The notes under the pieces are model-generated. The model saw only the letters and a list, made by a program, of their open reading frames with translations. It ran no database searches and was not told where the DNA came from. Below are positions 1-7,229 of a DNA stretch of 18,972 bases, piece after piece. Source of the stretch: Fibrobacterales bacterium (GTDB taxonomy: Bacteria > Fibrobacterota > Fibrobacteria > Fibrobacterales > Fibrobacteraceae); contig BNUP01000033.1 in the NCBI GenBank assembly GCA_025997455.1, positions 1 to 18,972 of the forward strand. The letters run 5' to 3'. Each line of letters starts with the position of its first letter. Position 1 is the first letter of the stretch. A program made the translations under genes and the position numbers.

Positions 1-313
1 TTTTTTTCAATTCCTTTGTATATACCTTTGCAGTATTGTATAGCAACCTGTTTAAAAAGGCATGTTTCCAATACATCTGCATTTCTACTATAAAATGCCG
101 TCCTTTCTCGTCAAAGCATTTGACATCCACAAAGGAGTCTTTGCTCATCGGGTTTTCGGGGAGTATTTCGGCAGGTTCGTATTCTAAATCTATAATTTCG
201 CAGTCGTCGGGGAGCGGGAGGAGTGAGTTCAAAAAACTCATCATTAAATCTTTGTGTTCAACAAAGATTTTTTTGAACGGAACATCGTTTTTGGGGTCTA
301 AGTAGGTGGGCAT
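1..313 (-). CDS. Rpn/PD-(D/E)XK family transposase-nuclease, N-terminal part
   Basis: The minus strand reads from ATG at 313 through 104 codons without a stop and leaves the window, so the C-terminus is missing. The start (MPTYLDPKNDVPFKKIF) is typical of the PDDEXK_2 'Rpn family recombination-promoting nuclease/putative transposase' group. The catalytic core is visible: Asp63 in SFVDVK and the E-x-Q pair Glu77/Gln79 in FIVEMQ, followed by the usual aromatic-rich helix (MYWKHAFLNRLLYNTAKVY). Members of this family are DNA endonucleases that promote RecA-independent recombination in E. coli (RpnA) and often occur in many copies per genome. No terminal repeats were recognised at this end. The start codon lies 6 bases after a TAACTT box with no Shine-Dalgarno sequence. 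The family call is confident; whether the gene is intact cannot be judged. Confidence 0.88.
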   Translation of the reverse strand, partial: MPTYLDPKNDVPFKKIFVEHKDLMMSFLNSLLPLPDDCEIIDLEYEPAEILPENPMSKDSFVDVKCFDEKGRHFIVEMQMYWKHAFLNRLLYNTAKVYTKELKK

Positions 314-546
314 TGGGGGAAGTTAGAAAATGCACTTGGCAGTGCAGGGTGGGGTATAGGGTGTGGCGTGTAGGGTGTGGGGAATAGAGTGTAAAGTGTA
401 AAGTTGGGAGTAGAGTTTGTAGGGGCGTGGTTTTTAACCCGCCCTTTTAGAATTGCAAGGGGAAATGATGGATTTTTTTTGGGGGAGTTCTTAGGAGATT
501 ACTATAGGGGCGACCACCGGTCGCCTGTTTTATCTGCGTTATTATC
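314..546. repeat. Intergenic repeat island
   Basis: No gene is seen here. The island holds, in order, the promoter box of the Rpn gene; a G-rich block at 347-382 with five tracts of three or four G (nearly identical to 8171-8207); an AGAGTGTAAAGTGTAAAG-type purine tract; a GGGGCG...CGCCC half-hairpin near 419-446; and a perfect hairpin GGCGACC-ACC-GGTCGCC at about 509-525. The last lies just downstream of the minus-strand outer-membrane protein gene and might end its transcript, but no T-run follows it. Confidence 0.6.
320..325 (-). promoter_or_regulatory. -10-like box TAACTT, leaderless type
   Basis: On the minus strand TTTTC-TAACTT is followed by CCCCCA and then the ATG at 313, a spacing of 6 bases. 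This fits the position of a -10 hexamer if transcription starts at the A of ATG. A CTGCAC that could act as a -35 lies 16 bases upstream. It is one of seven copies of the TTTCTACMTTCCCC motif in the window. The promoter role is inferred. Confidence 0.5.
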
Positions 547-1983
547 TTAGTTTATTCTACCCTGCAAGCGACCGGCAAAAGAGAAGTCTTTTGTGTTGTT
601 TTCGCTCTGAACGCCGAGGTTCAAAGTGAAGCGGTCGTTGAGTTTTTTCTGCACATAAATTGAACCCTGAACATCTTTAATATGATCAAGTTTCTTTCCG
701 TCTTTGCCGTATTTCGCACGATGGCTGTCGTATTCCGCCTCTATTATAATTTTATCCAAACCGCGATAGAAGGAGAAATCCAAGCCGCCGAGCAAAGGTC
801 CAACGGGATTACAAGAACTTGGAATATTACCGCCGTCTTCTCTTTCGTCAGAACCTTCTTGATCATCTAAACCGATAAGAGCAAATTCCAAGAATGCGTT
901 CAAATTTTTCAACGCACCTGCCTCACGGACAATAGGAGCACGAACAGCGAAATCCACAGTGTGAGTTACATCTGTTTCTTTGGAATAAATTCCGTCGAAT
1001 ACATTGGAACGATAACCTACGCCTATATCTAAATCTTGAATTCCTGAAAGTTCCTTGAAGCCGAAATACACGCGCAAATCGCCTCTATTCAAGTTTGCAT
1101 CACCGCTCACGAGTGCAACATCAAGAGTCACATTTTCGGAGAAGTTGTTCAAACCGAATTGAATTGCGTTTTCAGGATCATAAGAACTCATAAATCCCGA
1201 TGCACGAACGCTTACATTTTTGCTCGGGTCAATCAAATTTTTATTCTTTTTTGCATCGACATATCCGCCGAAAGACTTACTGCCAAAGCGGGTGGTGTTG
1301 TCCCAGCGACCGATTTTGAAATTCACATAGTCGCCTTTCTGCCAAGCCCACGCCTCATAAAGTTGAAAGTAATCTCGACCGTCTTTTGAAACATCGCCTT
1401 TGTAGCCGTTAGGATACATTCTCAAATGAACTTTGCCCTGAAAATTTTCGGACTCGGTCAGCACTTGCAAATTAGCACGACCCCACCATTGGTCGAGGTT
1501 GTTATCGCTCCAATCGGAATTAACAGGCATAACTTTTTTTGCCTGAATTTCAAAATTGGCAGGAACATCAACAACTGCGAAATCGTTCTTGGGGGCACGG
1601 CTGCCGCGTTTTTTCTTTGCTTTAGGTTGTGCTGCTACTTGAGAAACGAGTGCTTCTGTTGCCTTTGCAACTTCCGCGGAATCTTTTACAACTGCAGCCG
1701 CCGAGTCGAGTACTACGGCTTGAACTTCGGGTGCAGGAGCCGCCTCGACAACGGGAGCGGGTGCTGCTTCGGGTGTCGGTGCAACTTCAGCAACAGGCAC
1801 AGGAGCGGCTTCGGGTGCAACGACTTGTGCTTCGGGCACAGGTGCAACTTCGGCAACAGGAGCGGGCACGATTTCGGCAACGGGTGCCGGTGCGGGAGCA
1901 GGTGTTGGTGCAGGAGCAGGTTGAGCGTTAGCAATGACGGCAAACGCCGCAGTGCATAGAATTGTCTTGAAACATCTGTTCAT
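547..1983 (-). CDS. Porin-like outer-membrane protein with Pro/Ala-rich linker
   Basis: A 478-residue protein. I start it at ATG 1983 rather than at in-frame codons further upstream. MNRCFKTILCTAAFAVIANA is a clean signal peptide with likely cleavage after residue 20, and a GGAG lies 7 bases before this ATG. Residues 21-90 are a low-complexity segment of repeated APAPVAE/VAPVPEA blocks, followed by a helical Ala-rich stretch and a basic patch (KAKKKRGSR, 121-129). From about residue 150 to the end the protein has alternating polar/aromatic strands with porin-like phrases (NFKIGRWDNTTRFGSK, LRVYFGFKEL, VDFAVRAPIV, FTLNLGVQSEN). The likely layout is an outer-membrane beta-barrel with a periplasm-spanning Pro/Ala linker that may contact peptidoglycan. 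The C-terminal residue is Asn, not the usual aromatic residue. The substrate is unknown and no named family was recognised. Confidence 0.72.
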   Translation of the reverse strand: MNRCFKTILCTAAFAVIANAQPAPAPTPAPAPAPVAEIVPAPVAEVAPVPEAQVVAPEAAPVPVAEVAPTPEAAPAPVVEAAPAPEVQAVVLDSAAAVVKDSAEVAKATEALVSQVAAQPKAKKKRGSRAPKNDFAVVDVPANFEIQAKKVMPVNSDWSDNNLDQWWGRANLQVLTESENFQGKVHLRMYPNGYKGDVSKDGRDYFQLYEAWAWQKGDYVNFKIGRWDNTTRFGSKSFGGYVDAKKNKNLIDPSKNVSVRASGFMSSYDPENAIQFGLNNFSENVTLDVALVSGDANLNRGDLRVYFGFKELSGIQDLDIGVGYRSNVFDGIYSKETDVTHTVDFAVRAPIVREAGALKNLNAFLEFALIGLDDQEGSDEREDGGNIPSSCNPVGPLLGGLDFSFYRGLDKIIIEAEYDSHRAKYGKDGKKLDHIKDVQGSIYVQKKLNDRFTLNLGVQSENNTKDFSFAGRLQGRIN

Positions 1984-2014
1984 AGGAGGACTCCAATTTA
2001 TATTACAAGGGGGA

Positions 2015-2020
2015 AATGTA
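2015..2020 (-). promoter_or_regulatory. -10-like box TACATT upstream of the outer-membrane protein gene
   Basis: On the minus strand TTTTC-TACATT-TCCCCC matches the shared box, but here it lies 31 bases before the ATG and the transcript would include a GGAG ribosome-binding site (1991-1994). A TTGCAC lies 16 bases upstream as a possible -35. This copy is informative because the box stands well away from the start codon, which argues for a promoter rather than a translation signal. TAATAT at 2000-2005 is an alternative -10. Confidence 0.5.
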
Positions 2021-2343
2021 GAAAAATCACGCGGTAGTGCAATTTGGGGTATAGGGTGTTGGGTGTGGAAAATACGGCATTGCAAATTTTTCTGGGGCAC
2101 TCTATCCACACCGCGTTCACAATTTTTACCCAACACTCTAACTTACGAGTGCTAAAGCACTCTCTCTCAGAAAGCCAAACTCTTGGCTTTCTCTGTTGCA
2201 AGTTTGGGAGAGGAGAGAAGGGAGAGGGTATGGGGAATAGAGTGTAAAGTTATTATTCTCTACTCTTTACTCTTTACACTTTTTTTTGGTGCGATTTTTG
2301 AGCGGCATAAATGCCGCCCCTATACCCCTCACCGCAAACTTTC

Positions 2344-2349
2344 TACCTT
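2344..2349 (+). promoter_or_regulatory. -10-like box TACCTT, leaderless type
   Basis: ACTTTC-TACCTT is followed by CCCCATT (7 bases) and the ATG at 2357. No Shine-Dalgarno sequence can fit between the box and the start codon. It matches the window consensus TTTCTACMTTCCCC. Transcription starting at or next to the ATG is inferred. Confidence 0.5.
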
Positions 2350-2356
2350 CCCCATT

Positions 2357-2599
2357 ATGATTTCAACTTCTTTCTCTGCAATGCAAAGTCCGCTTTCCGC
2401 AATGCAAACGGATGCACAAAAAATAAACGAGAGCGGACACAGAGTCGCCAACATCAACACCCCGAATATGACCCCGCCCGTAGATTTGGCAGAAGAACGA
2501 GTCATTCAAATTGAAACGGAAAAGGATTTTGCCGCAAATGCGGAAGTAATAAAAACTCAAGACAAAATGCTCGGCGAACTCATAGATTTGGTAACCTGA
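2357..2599 (+). CDS. Miniature flagellar rod/hook-like protein
   Basis: An 80-residue protein. I start it at ATG 2357, directly after the promoter box; longer frames run into repeat DNA. The N-terminal half (AMQTDAQKINESGHRVANINTPN) matches the conserved N-terminal helix of flagellar rod/hook proteins, usually written as ...A.NIANANTPGY. The C-terminal half (VDLAEERVIQIETEKDFAANAEVIKTQDKMLGELIDL, about residues 42-78) matches their C-terminal coiled-coil domain (Flg_bbr_C), usually V.L..EM......Y.AN..VI.T.D.ML..L. The central part that FlgB, FlgC and FlgG carry between these segments is missing. No other flagellar gene is in the window. It could be a small self-assembling rod-like protein unrelated to motility, or a remnant; the clean frame and promoter favour a working gene. 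Function is unknown. Confidence 0.72.
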   Translation: MISTSFSAMQSPLSAMQTDAQKINESGHRVANINTPNMTPPVDLAEERVIQIETEKDFAANAEVIKTQDKMLGELIDLVT

Positions 2600-2624
2600 A
2601 AAGCGGCACCGTTAGAGGCACAAT

Positions 2625-2772
2625 AGAGAACCTCTATTAACCTCGTAAGTAGTTGATAGAGGTTCTCTGAGCGACACGGGCGAACCATCGTTGGTCTTAT
2701 TTAATGCAGGTTCGCCGTCGTCTCTAAAAACTCCAATTTTATGATATTGTGGTTCAGATGAGTTTTTAGAGA
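2625..2772. other. Three consecutive perfect stem-loops
   Basis: Three perfect inverted repeats follow each other between two convergent genes: 2625-2636 with 2657-2668 (12 bp, AGAGAACCTCTA), 2679-2686 with 2709-2716 (8 bp, GGCGAACC) and 2721-2733 with 2760-2772 (13 bp, TCTCTAAAAACTC). Stem 1 extends inward by TTAAC/GTTGA with one G-T pair, to 17 bp and a 10-base loop. Stem 2 extends by CGTT/AATG after a 2x2 mismatch, again to a 10-base loop. The spacers are only 10 and 4 bases. A fourth small hairpin GGGTT...AACCC lies at 2800-2818. They may be bidirectional terminators or a structured RNA. The stems are not members of the dispersed repeat families in this window. Confidence 0.6.
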
Positions 2773-2827
2773 TTTCCAATATTAGAACTCGACATAAAAG
2801 GGTTAAAACATTCAACCCCCACAAAAC

Positions 2828-3874
2828 CTACATCGCCGAATAAAGCACAAACTCCAAACCCGACTGCATTTTTTCAGCACCCGCGGGTCGCGAAACAAAC
2901 TGCTGAACGCCAAATGCAATGTTCGATTTCTGCAAAGCCTCTGCGAAGTTCAACAGCGACGGATAGTCTGCCTCTGTGGTGGTCTTTATTGTAACTCTGC
3001 GATAAGTGCCGAATTTTTCCTCTACCGGTTTTTCGAGACCGTTCAAACGCACCTGATTTTGAATAGACAAATTTCGCAAGGCGAGAACTTCCGCGTTAAT
3101 TTTTGCAGGGTCGAGCAGAGGCTGGTGTTTTAGGTCTTTGAAATTCGGCTGATTTATTCCGCCGTGAATGCTGAACTCAACATTGCCGTCTTTTATCGTT
3201 GCGGAATCTGACATTGCCAAATCTAAAACCTTGTTCCGCAAACCATCCATAAATGAAGTGCGGGTGCGGGCATCTATTGCAACCGCCCGTGCAAAAAAGA
3301 AGTTAGGGGCTTGGTATGCAAGGTCTAAATAACCTATTCCGTCGGGAGTTGCTTTGTAGAATGTGCTAAGCATAATATGAAACGCCTGCTTTTGATACGG
3401 CACGCGGTCGCTCAACGCCTGCTCTTTATAGTCGGTTAAAACTTTACCTTTTAAATATATATCGGGGCGCATTGTTTTTACAACCTCTTCCACCGAACCA
3501 TTCACGGGAATTGTGGGGTCATCTGCCCTTTTGCCTTGAGCCGTAAGCGTGGGAGCACCCGCCTCGCGCAGAACTTGTTTGGCGGTAGTCTCCTCCGTAA
3601 GTCCGAGAATATCCACAACCTCTTGAGGAATAACTCCGCGAAGGAAACTCGGAACTCCAAACAGTTCCAAATACACCACAAAGGCTATAATACCGAAGAA
3701 CAGCATATAGAACGCGTTTGAGCCGAGACTAGCACCCCCTCCGTTTCCCGAATCGCTGCTCTTCTTTTTGGGAACAATTTTTAACTTTAGCGGTTTAGGT
3801 TTGCCCAACACTTGTTTAGCCGATTGTTTCGGTTTTTGAGAACGAAGGGAAGGCATTAAATTTGACTTTATCAT
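2828..3874 (-). CDS. PilN/PilO-like inner-membrane protein
   Basis: A 348-residue bitopic protein. Residues 1-50 are a basic cytoplasmic tail (KPKQSAKQVLGKPKPLKLK) ending in a Gly/Ser-rich stretch; about 54-76 is one hydrophobic segment (FYMLFFGIIAFVVYLELFG); the rest is predicted outside the inner membrane. The end (YPSLLNFAEALQKSNIAFGVQQF...GLEFVLYSAM) resembles the ferredoxin-like C-terminal domain of PilO/PilN and GspM-type proteins. It starts 28 bases after the PilM-like gene and is probably co-transcribed with it, as pilM-pilN-pilO genes usually are. A GAGAG lies before the ATG. The long tail is unusual for PilO. The call rests on topology, the C-terminal pattern and the neighbour, so it is moderate. 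Confidence 0.55.
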   Translation of the reverse strand: MIKSNLMPSLRSQKPKQSAKQVLGKPKPLKLKIVPKKKSSDSGNGGGASLGSNAFYMLFFGIIAFVVYLELFGVPSFLRGVIPQEVVDILGLTEETTAKQVLREAGAPTLTAQGKRADDPTIPVNGSVEEVVKTMRPDIYLKGKVLTDYKEQALSDRVPYQKQAFHIMLSTFYKATPDGIGYLDLAYQAPNFFFARAVAIDARTRTSFMDGLRNKVLDLAMSDSATIKDGNVEFSIHGGINQPNFKDLKHQPLLDPAKINAEVLALRNLSIQNQVRLNGLEKPVEEKFGTYRRVTIKTTTEADYPSLLNFAEALQKSNIAFGVQQFVSRPAGAEKMQSGLEFVLYSAM

Positions 3875-3902
3875 AAAATTCTCTCGCTAAAATCACTACC
3901 TG

Positions 3903-4811
3903 CTACACGCAGTTTAAGGTTACTCCCACTGCGGCAATGCACTCCGATAACTTGGAGAAATTACCGTGTTTTTCCAATGAAAATTTAGAAACCGCATCCC
4001 AAACGGAAATTTTTATACCCTGCGGCAAACCTGCCGCCTGCTTTATAAGTTCATCGGTAAAATCCTTATTCGCGGTGAGTTCTCCGCAAAATTTAACAAC
4101 TCTTTTTGCCTTTGAAAATTGCGAAAAACCGCTTTCCAAAATTTTGATTATCGCCTCTGCACTCGGCTCGGCTGTTCTAATTGCGAGAGGTCCAGAACCA
4201 TCGCCCCATACCGCTATTACAGAATGATCATCTGCTTTTAGAATGCATTTCACCGTGCTGCCCAGACCTTCCGTCACTTCGAGCAAATTCAAGGTTGCAA
4301 TTATATCTGCGGTTAAGCACGCGGGTCGAAGTCCGTTTTTCTCAACATCGGGAGAACAAAATGAGTCGATGAATTTTCTTTTCAGGGCGGTAACTGTGGC
4401 TCGTTCGGCTTTCTTTTCATTTGGGTAAAATGCAATATCAAGTTCGTAATCATCGGATTTTTCTGCGTTTGCAATCTTCAAAATTTCACCCGCTTTGCCC
4501 GTCTCAACGGCAGAAGAAAACTCCCATTGCACATAATCTGTTGCGTTTTTTGCCTCTTTTGGTATTTCAACTGTGCGAATTAACCCGTAACCTGCGGGGA
4601 AAGAAACCGCTATGCTTTCAAATTTCGATTGCACATTGCTGCGAATCCAAGAAGACAGTGCCGATGCGTAAATAGATGTGTCTGCCAACGGGTCGCCGGA
4701 TGCAGGGAGTGAATCCACCTTAAATATTTTCTTTTGACTTGGGTCGGCAAGTGCGATTTTTAGCCCCGTTCGGCTTATATCTATTCCTAAACAAACATAT
4801 TCTTTAGCCAT
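3903..4811 (-). CDS. pilM: PilM-like actin-fold protein (type IV pilus or secretion)
   Basis: A 302-residue protein with the PilM/ASKHA layout. The N-terminal phosphate-1 loop is LGIDISRTGLKIALAD (residues 8-23). It is followed by the PilM signature region SFPAGYGLIRTVEIPKEAKNATDYVQWEF, the TALKRKFIDSF segment and a C-terminal half with ADIIATLNLLEV and the SVIAVWGDG phosphate-2 region. PilM is a cytoplasmic ring protein that links the pilus motor to PilN/PilO in the inner membrane. The next gene downstream (2828-3874) is a plausible membrane partner. No PilP, PilQ, PilB or PilC gene is in this window, so this may be a small dispersed locus. The ATG lies 7 bases after TATTTT with no Shine-Dalgarno sequence. 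Its length is somewhat below the usual 350 residues. Confidence 0.7.
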   Translation of the reverse strand: MAKEYVCLGIDISRTGLKIALADPSQKKIFKVDSLPASGDPLADTSIYASALSSWIRSNVQSKFESIAVSFPAGYGLIRTVEIPKEAKNATDYVQWEFSSAVETGKAGEILKIANAEKSDDYELDIAFYPNEKKAERATVTALKRKFIDSFCSPDVEKNGLRPACLTADIIATLNLLEVTEGLGSTVKCILKADDHSVIAVWGDGSGPLAIRTAEPSAEAIIKILESGFSQFSKAKRVVKFCGELTANKDFTDELIKQAAGLPQGIKISVWDAVSKFSLEKHGNFSKLSECIAAVGVTLNCV

Positions 4812-4818
4812 TGTTGTA

Positions 4819-4824
4819 AAAATA
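4819..4824 (-). promoter_or_regulatory. -10-like box TATTTT before the PilM-like gene
   Basis: On the minus strand TATTTT-TACAACA-ATG gives a 7-base spacing, the same geometry as the leaderless promoters elsewhere in the window but without the TTTC prefix or CCCC spacer. The surrounding A/T runs make a chance match easier, so confidence is lower. Confidence 0.38.
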
Positions 4825-4901
4825 CAAAAAAAAATGCAATTGTGGTAAAAAAAATGAGTTGTAGGGAATTAAGGTGAGCGGGTTGGGGTGTGGGGTGGAA
4901 A

Positions 4902-5879
4902 CTAAACCATTAAACCGCAAACTGCCAATTCAAAGGAGGGAAGGTCGGAGTAGAATCCGTTTTTTTTTGCACAGGAGATTTCATCGAGTTCCAAGAGTGT
5001 TTTTTTTAGAGTGCCGGGTTGCCAGCGGCTGCATTGCTCCGGGAAACGATTTTTGGAGTATAAGAATGTTTGGTTCGGCAGGAACAATTTTGAGACGATT
5101 TCGTTATCGGGAACTCGTTTGCTTTTTAGCGATTGTATGTGTAAAAGTCGCAGAGTGTGGCTTCTGAGCGCACCCAAAACCGAGAAAAATGCTGCATCCC
5201 CCTCTTCGGTTAAAATACGGCGAAACTTCGGTAAAAACGCGGCTATGTTGCGAAACCCGAATGATTCTTGGAGTTCGTAAGCGGGCATTTCGCGGTCTTG
5301 AGGAATAAATAATTGACAGAGTTGCAGGGTGATTTCGGGAGTTGCAGGGTTATAGATAACGATTTTTTGGATTTCTTTGTGGATTCGTTCGGTGTCCGTG
5401 CCTATTGCATCGGCGATGTATTGGGCGGTTTGCGGCAATATATTTTTTTGAAATTCCTGTTTTATGTGTGCGGCAACCCAGTTAGCCAAGGTATATATTG
5501 TGGGCGGAGTAAATTCCTCTACCGCTTTTAAGTCTTTGAACTTTTTATAGAGAGCGGAGCGTTTGTCTATTTCTGCAAATTCGAGGGCGAGAGAACCGTT
5601 AATTCCCGTGGCAATAAATTCGGCTAATTTTTTTGTGTCATCGGCGAGCATAAGTTCACAGTGCCTTACCAAGACCGCCGAGTTTGTGCTGAAAAAAGAC
5701 GGTGCAAGTGCCTCTGCTATGTCTTCGGATATGGATTTTTCCGAGTTTGAATCGTATTCGCTTGCAAAAAATATTTTCCGCTCTGATTTGCTGTGCCCCT
5801 CACCCAAAGCCGAGTCCCAGAACGCGGCTGTCCTTTTGTTTTTTGCAAAACCGTCTTCACCTATAAAAGCGAAAAGCAT
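4902..5879 (-). CDS. holA: DNA polymerase III subunit delta
   Basis: A 325-residue protein, close to the usual delta length. Recognisable parts are the N-terminal half, with FFSTNSAVLVRHCELMLADDTKKLAEFI (the region before the AAA+ lid, where delta proteins have F...r.vvv....l), and the conserved middle block TIYTLANWVAAHIKQEFQKNILPQTAQYIADAIGTDTERIHKEIQKIVIY, which matches the family pattern of a helix with 'G.d...l..El.Kl.ly'. The C-terminal collar domain (FFSVLGALRSHTLRLLHIQSLKSK) follows. Delta is the clamp-opening subunit of the gamma/tau clamp loader and has no ATPase motifs, as here. The delta' gene lies about 400 bases upstream in the same orientation, separated by a repeat island. The ATG is 6 bases after TACCTT. 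Confidence 0.83.
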   Translation of the reverse strand: MLFAFIGEDGFAKNKRTAAFWDSALGEGHSKSERKIFFASEYDSNSEKSISEDIAEALAPSFFSTNSAVLVRHCELMLADDTKKLAEFIATGINGSLALEFAEIDKRSALYKKFKDLKAVEEFTPPTIYTLANWVAAHIKQEFQKNILPQTAQYIADAIGTDTERIHKEIQKIVIYNPATPEITLQLCQLFIPQDREMPAYELQESFGFRNIAAFLPKFRRILTEEGDAAFFSVLGALRSHTLRLLHIQSLKSKRVPDNEIVSKLFLPNQTFLYSKNRFPEQCSRWQPGTLKKTLLELDEISCAKKNGFYSDLPSFELAVCGLMV

Positions 5880-6275
5880 TTAGGGAAGGTAGAAAGTTTG
5901 CACGCGGCGGTGCAGGGGTGGAGAGTGGAAAGTGGAGAGTGGAGTGTAGGGACTAGGGAGAAGGGAATTGTAGGGGCGGCATTTATGCCGCCCGTTTTGT
6001 GGTAGGGGCGGGTTTTAATAAGTATATCTGCCCTATTAAAAAGAAACCTGAGATAATCTGTATATATACAATGGCAGAAAACCCGCCCTGTTGTGTGAAG
6101 AATTCGTCATTCTGCGCGACCATCGCAGAATCCTGTATGGGCAAATAGTATTCGCCCGTTTAGCATTGCATTTTTAGATTATCGTGTTCCCCGTGTCGGA
6201 GCACGAGGACAACCTGTGCCCGATAATGACACAAAGGGTGAACGCGGTGTGTGCCGAGCGCACCATCTGACAACA
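5880..6275. repeat. Intergenic repeat island between holA and holB
   Basis: No gene is seen in these 396 bases. They hold the holA promoter; a G-rich tract near 5920-5965; a GGGGCGGCATTTATGCCGCCC hairpin at 5973-5993; a 43-base sequence at 6019-6061 that recurs inverted at 8429-8471 with one difference; a CATTCTGCG...CGCAGAAT hairpin near 6110-6133; GGGCAAATAGTATTCGCCC at about 6140-6158 (related copy at 8243-8261); an ATTATCG...CGATAAT inverted repeat around 6178-6227; and the GTGAACGCGGTGTGTGCC repeat at 6238-6264. Confidence 0.62.
5886..5891 (-). promoter_or_regulatory. -10-like box TACCTT before holA, leaderless type
   Basis: On the minus strand ACTTTC-TACCTT is followed by CCCTAA (6 bases) and the ATG at 5879. 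CTGCAC lies 18 bases upstream as a possible -35. It is part of the shared TTTCTACMTTCCCC family. Confidence 0.5.
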
Positions 6276-7217
6276 TTACCCCGCCAATCTCAATGCGGCG
6301 TTTTGCAATGCTTGTTCGGCGGTGAATTTTTTTGCGAGCAGGCGGGATAAAACTTTTTGAAGTTCATATAGCCGTTCGATTTTCGATTCGTTATTTTCAA
6401 TTTTTTTCTTTATTTTTAATGCCAAACCTTCCAAGAAAAATACCGTGTCGTTGAGCGATTTTTCAAGTCCTGCACACAAAAGAATTGCGGCGGATGCATC
6501 TCCGTTTTCCGTAAATCTAATGAAATCGTCAATCCGCTTTTCGAGTTCCAAATAATTTGAGTCTATAGCAGACATAGCCCGACCAGCAGACCCCATTGCA
6601 AATTCCAAAATGCTCTCGCTTGAAGTATATCCAAAATGCAAAAGTATCTCACCCACTTCGCTATCCGTAATTGAAGGCACGGCAAAGCACACCGCTCGCG
6701 ACCGAATAGTTTTTAGCATTGAATGCCGTGAATCGGCTGTTAAAATAAAGTAAGTATTTCGCGGAACTTCTTCAAAAGTCTTCAAAAGTTTATTCGCCGC
6801 CTCCTCGTTCATCTGGTCTGCGTTCGGTATAATCACCACTCGATTTCCCGATGCGACTAACACAAAATTCTGCATAAGCCATTCCACCATACCAACCGAA
6901 ATTAACGCACTCTCGGTGATATATCCCGTATGAAACGGATTTTTTTGCATTTTTCCCGATGCACTCGCAATATTTGCGGCTATTTTCGCAGGCGTATCCC
7001 TGTCTTCCGCTTTTCCGTCTATAGGCACAAGCCAAATCAGCGGTTCATTTGAGCCTTCGCGCAACATATCGGCTACCTGCATAGCCAATGCCTTTTTCCC
7101 CACGCCTGCCGCTCCGTCGAGCAACAACATCTGCGGAAAACGCCCTTGTATAAAAGCATTTTTCAAAGTCGCCAAAACAACTTCGGCGGATTTTGGTATG
7201 TGTTTAGAGTTTGGCAA
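6276..7217 (-). CDS. holB: DNA polymerase III subunit delta'
   Basis: A 313-residue AAA+ clamp-loader subunit. A Walker A-type loop GAAGVGKK (35-42) has Lys in place of the final Ser/Thr. The family block RVVIIPNADQMNEEAANKLLKTFEEVP (126-152) is the Walker B region followed by the highly conserved 'MN..AANALLK.LEEPP', and YFILTADSRHSMLKTIRSRA (156-175) is the sensor 1 region with the arginine motif, here SRA instead of SRC. The four-Cys zinc module found in many DnaX/HolB proteins is absent. The start is TTG at 7217: an in-frame stop (TGA at 7230-7232) lies only four codons upstream and no in-frame ATG occurs until residue 30. It follows the ankyrin gene by 12 bases, suggesting translational coupling. 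Confidence 0.88.
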   Translation of the reverse strand: MPNSKHIPKSAEVVLATLKNAFIQGRFPQMLLLDGAAGVGKKALAMQVADMLREGSNEPLIWLVPIDGKAEDRDTPAKIAANIASASGKMQKNPFHTGYITESALISVGMVEWLMQNFVLVASGNRVVIIPNADQMNEEAANKLLKTFEEVPRNTYFILTADSRHSMLKTIRSRAVCFAVPSITDSEVGEILLHFGYTSSESILEFAMGSAGRAMSAIDSNYLELEKRIDDFIRFTENGDASAAILLCAGLEKSLNDTVFFLEGLALKIKKKIENNESKIERLYELQKVLSRLLAKKFTAEQALQNAALRLAG

Positions 7218-7229
7218 GGAGGGAAATAC

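Larger units (their letters stand above)
1984..2356. repeat. Divergent intergenic region with repeats and hairpins
   Basis: This 373-base gap separates two divergent genes. It contains both their promoter boxes; a G-rich GGGGTATAGGGTG block near 2046; one copy of the GGGGCAC...CACACCGCGTTCAC repeat at 2094-2120 (others at 6238-6264 and 8123-8149); two adjacent hairpins, GAGTGC-TAAA-GCACTC at 2147-2162 and a perfect 10-bp stem AGAAAGCCAA/TTGGCTTTCT with a 4-base loop at 2169-2192; a CTCTACTCTTTACTC tract near 2258-2280; and GCGGCATAAATGCCGC at about 2302-2317. No gene-like reading frame was accepted. Confidence 0.6.

Noticed and set aside
36..305. 89-codon plus-strand frame at the left edge
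   Set aside because: It lies opposite the Rpn-type gene, whose catalytic motifs and start are clear.
1426..1959. Long Cys/Gly/Arg-rich plus-strand frames opposite the Pro/Ala linker
   Set aside because: Antisense of a low-complexity Pro/Ala region produces such frames; no start signal or family pattern.
1984..2136. N-terminal extension of the porin-like protein to an upstream ATG
   Set aside because: It would translate repeat DNA and the promoter box and bury the signal peptide.
2183..2356. Longer N-terminus for the rod-like protein
   Set aside because: The extension covers hairpins and the CTCTACTCTTTAC tract; the ATG at 2357 fits the promoter geometry and the family's N-terminal helix.
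2612..2824. Open frame of 70 codons (minus) starting TTG just after the PilO-like gene
   Set aside because: It runs through three perfect inverted repeats, starts with TTG without a ribosome-binding site and has no recognisable protein pattern; the DNA structure explains it better.
6178..6227. Candidate small RNA or tRNA-like fold (ATTATCG...CGATAAT)
   Set aside because: No tRNA features; it looks like another member of the dispersed intergenic repeats.
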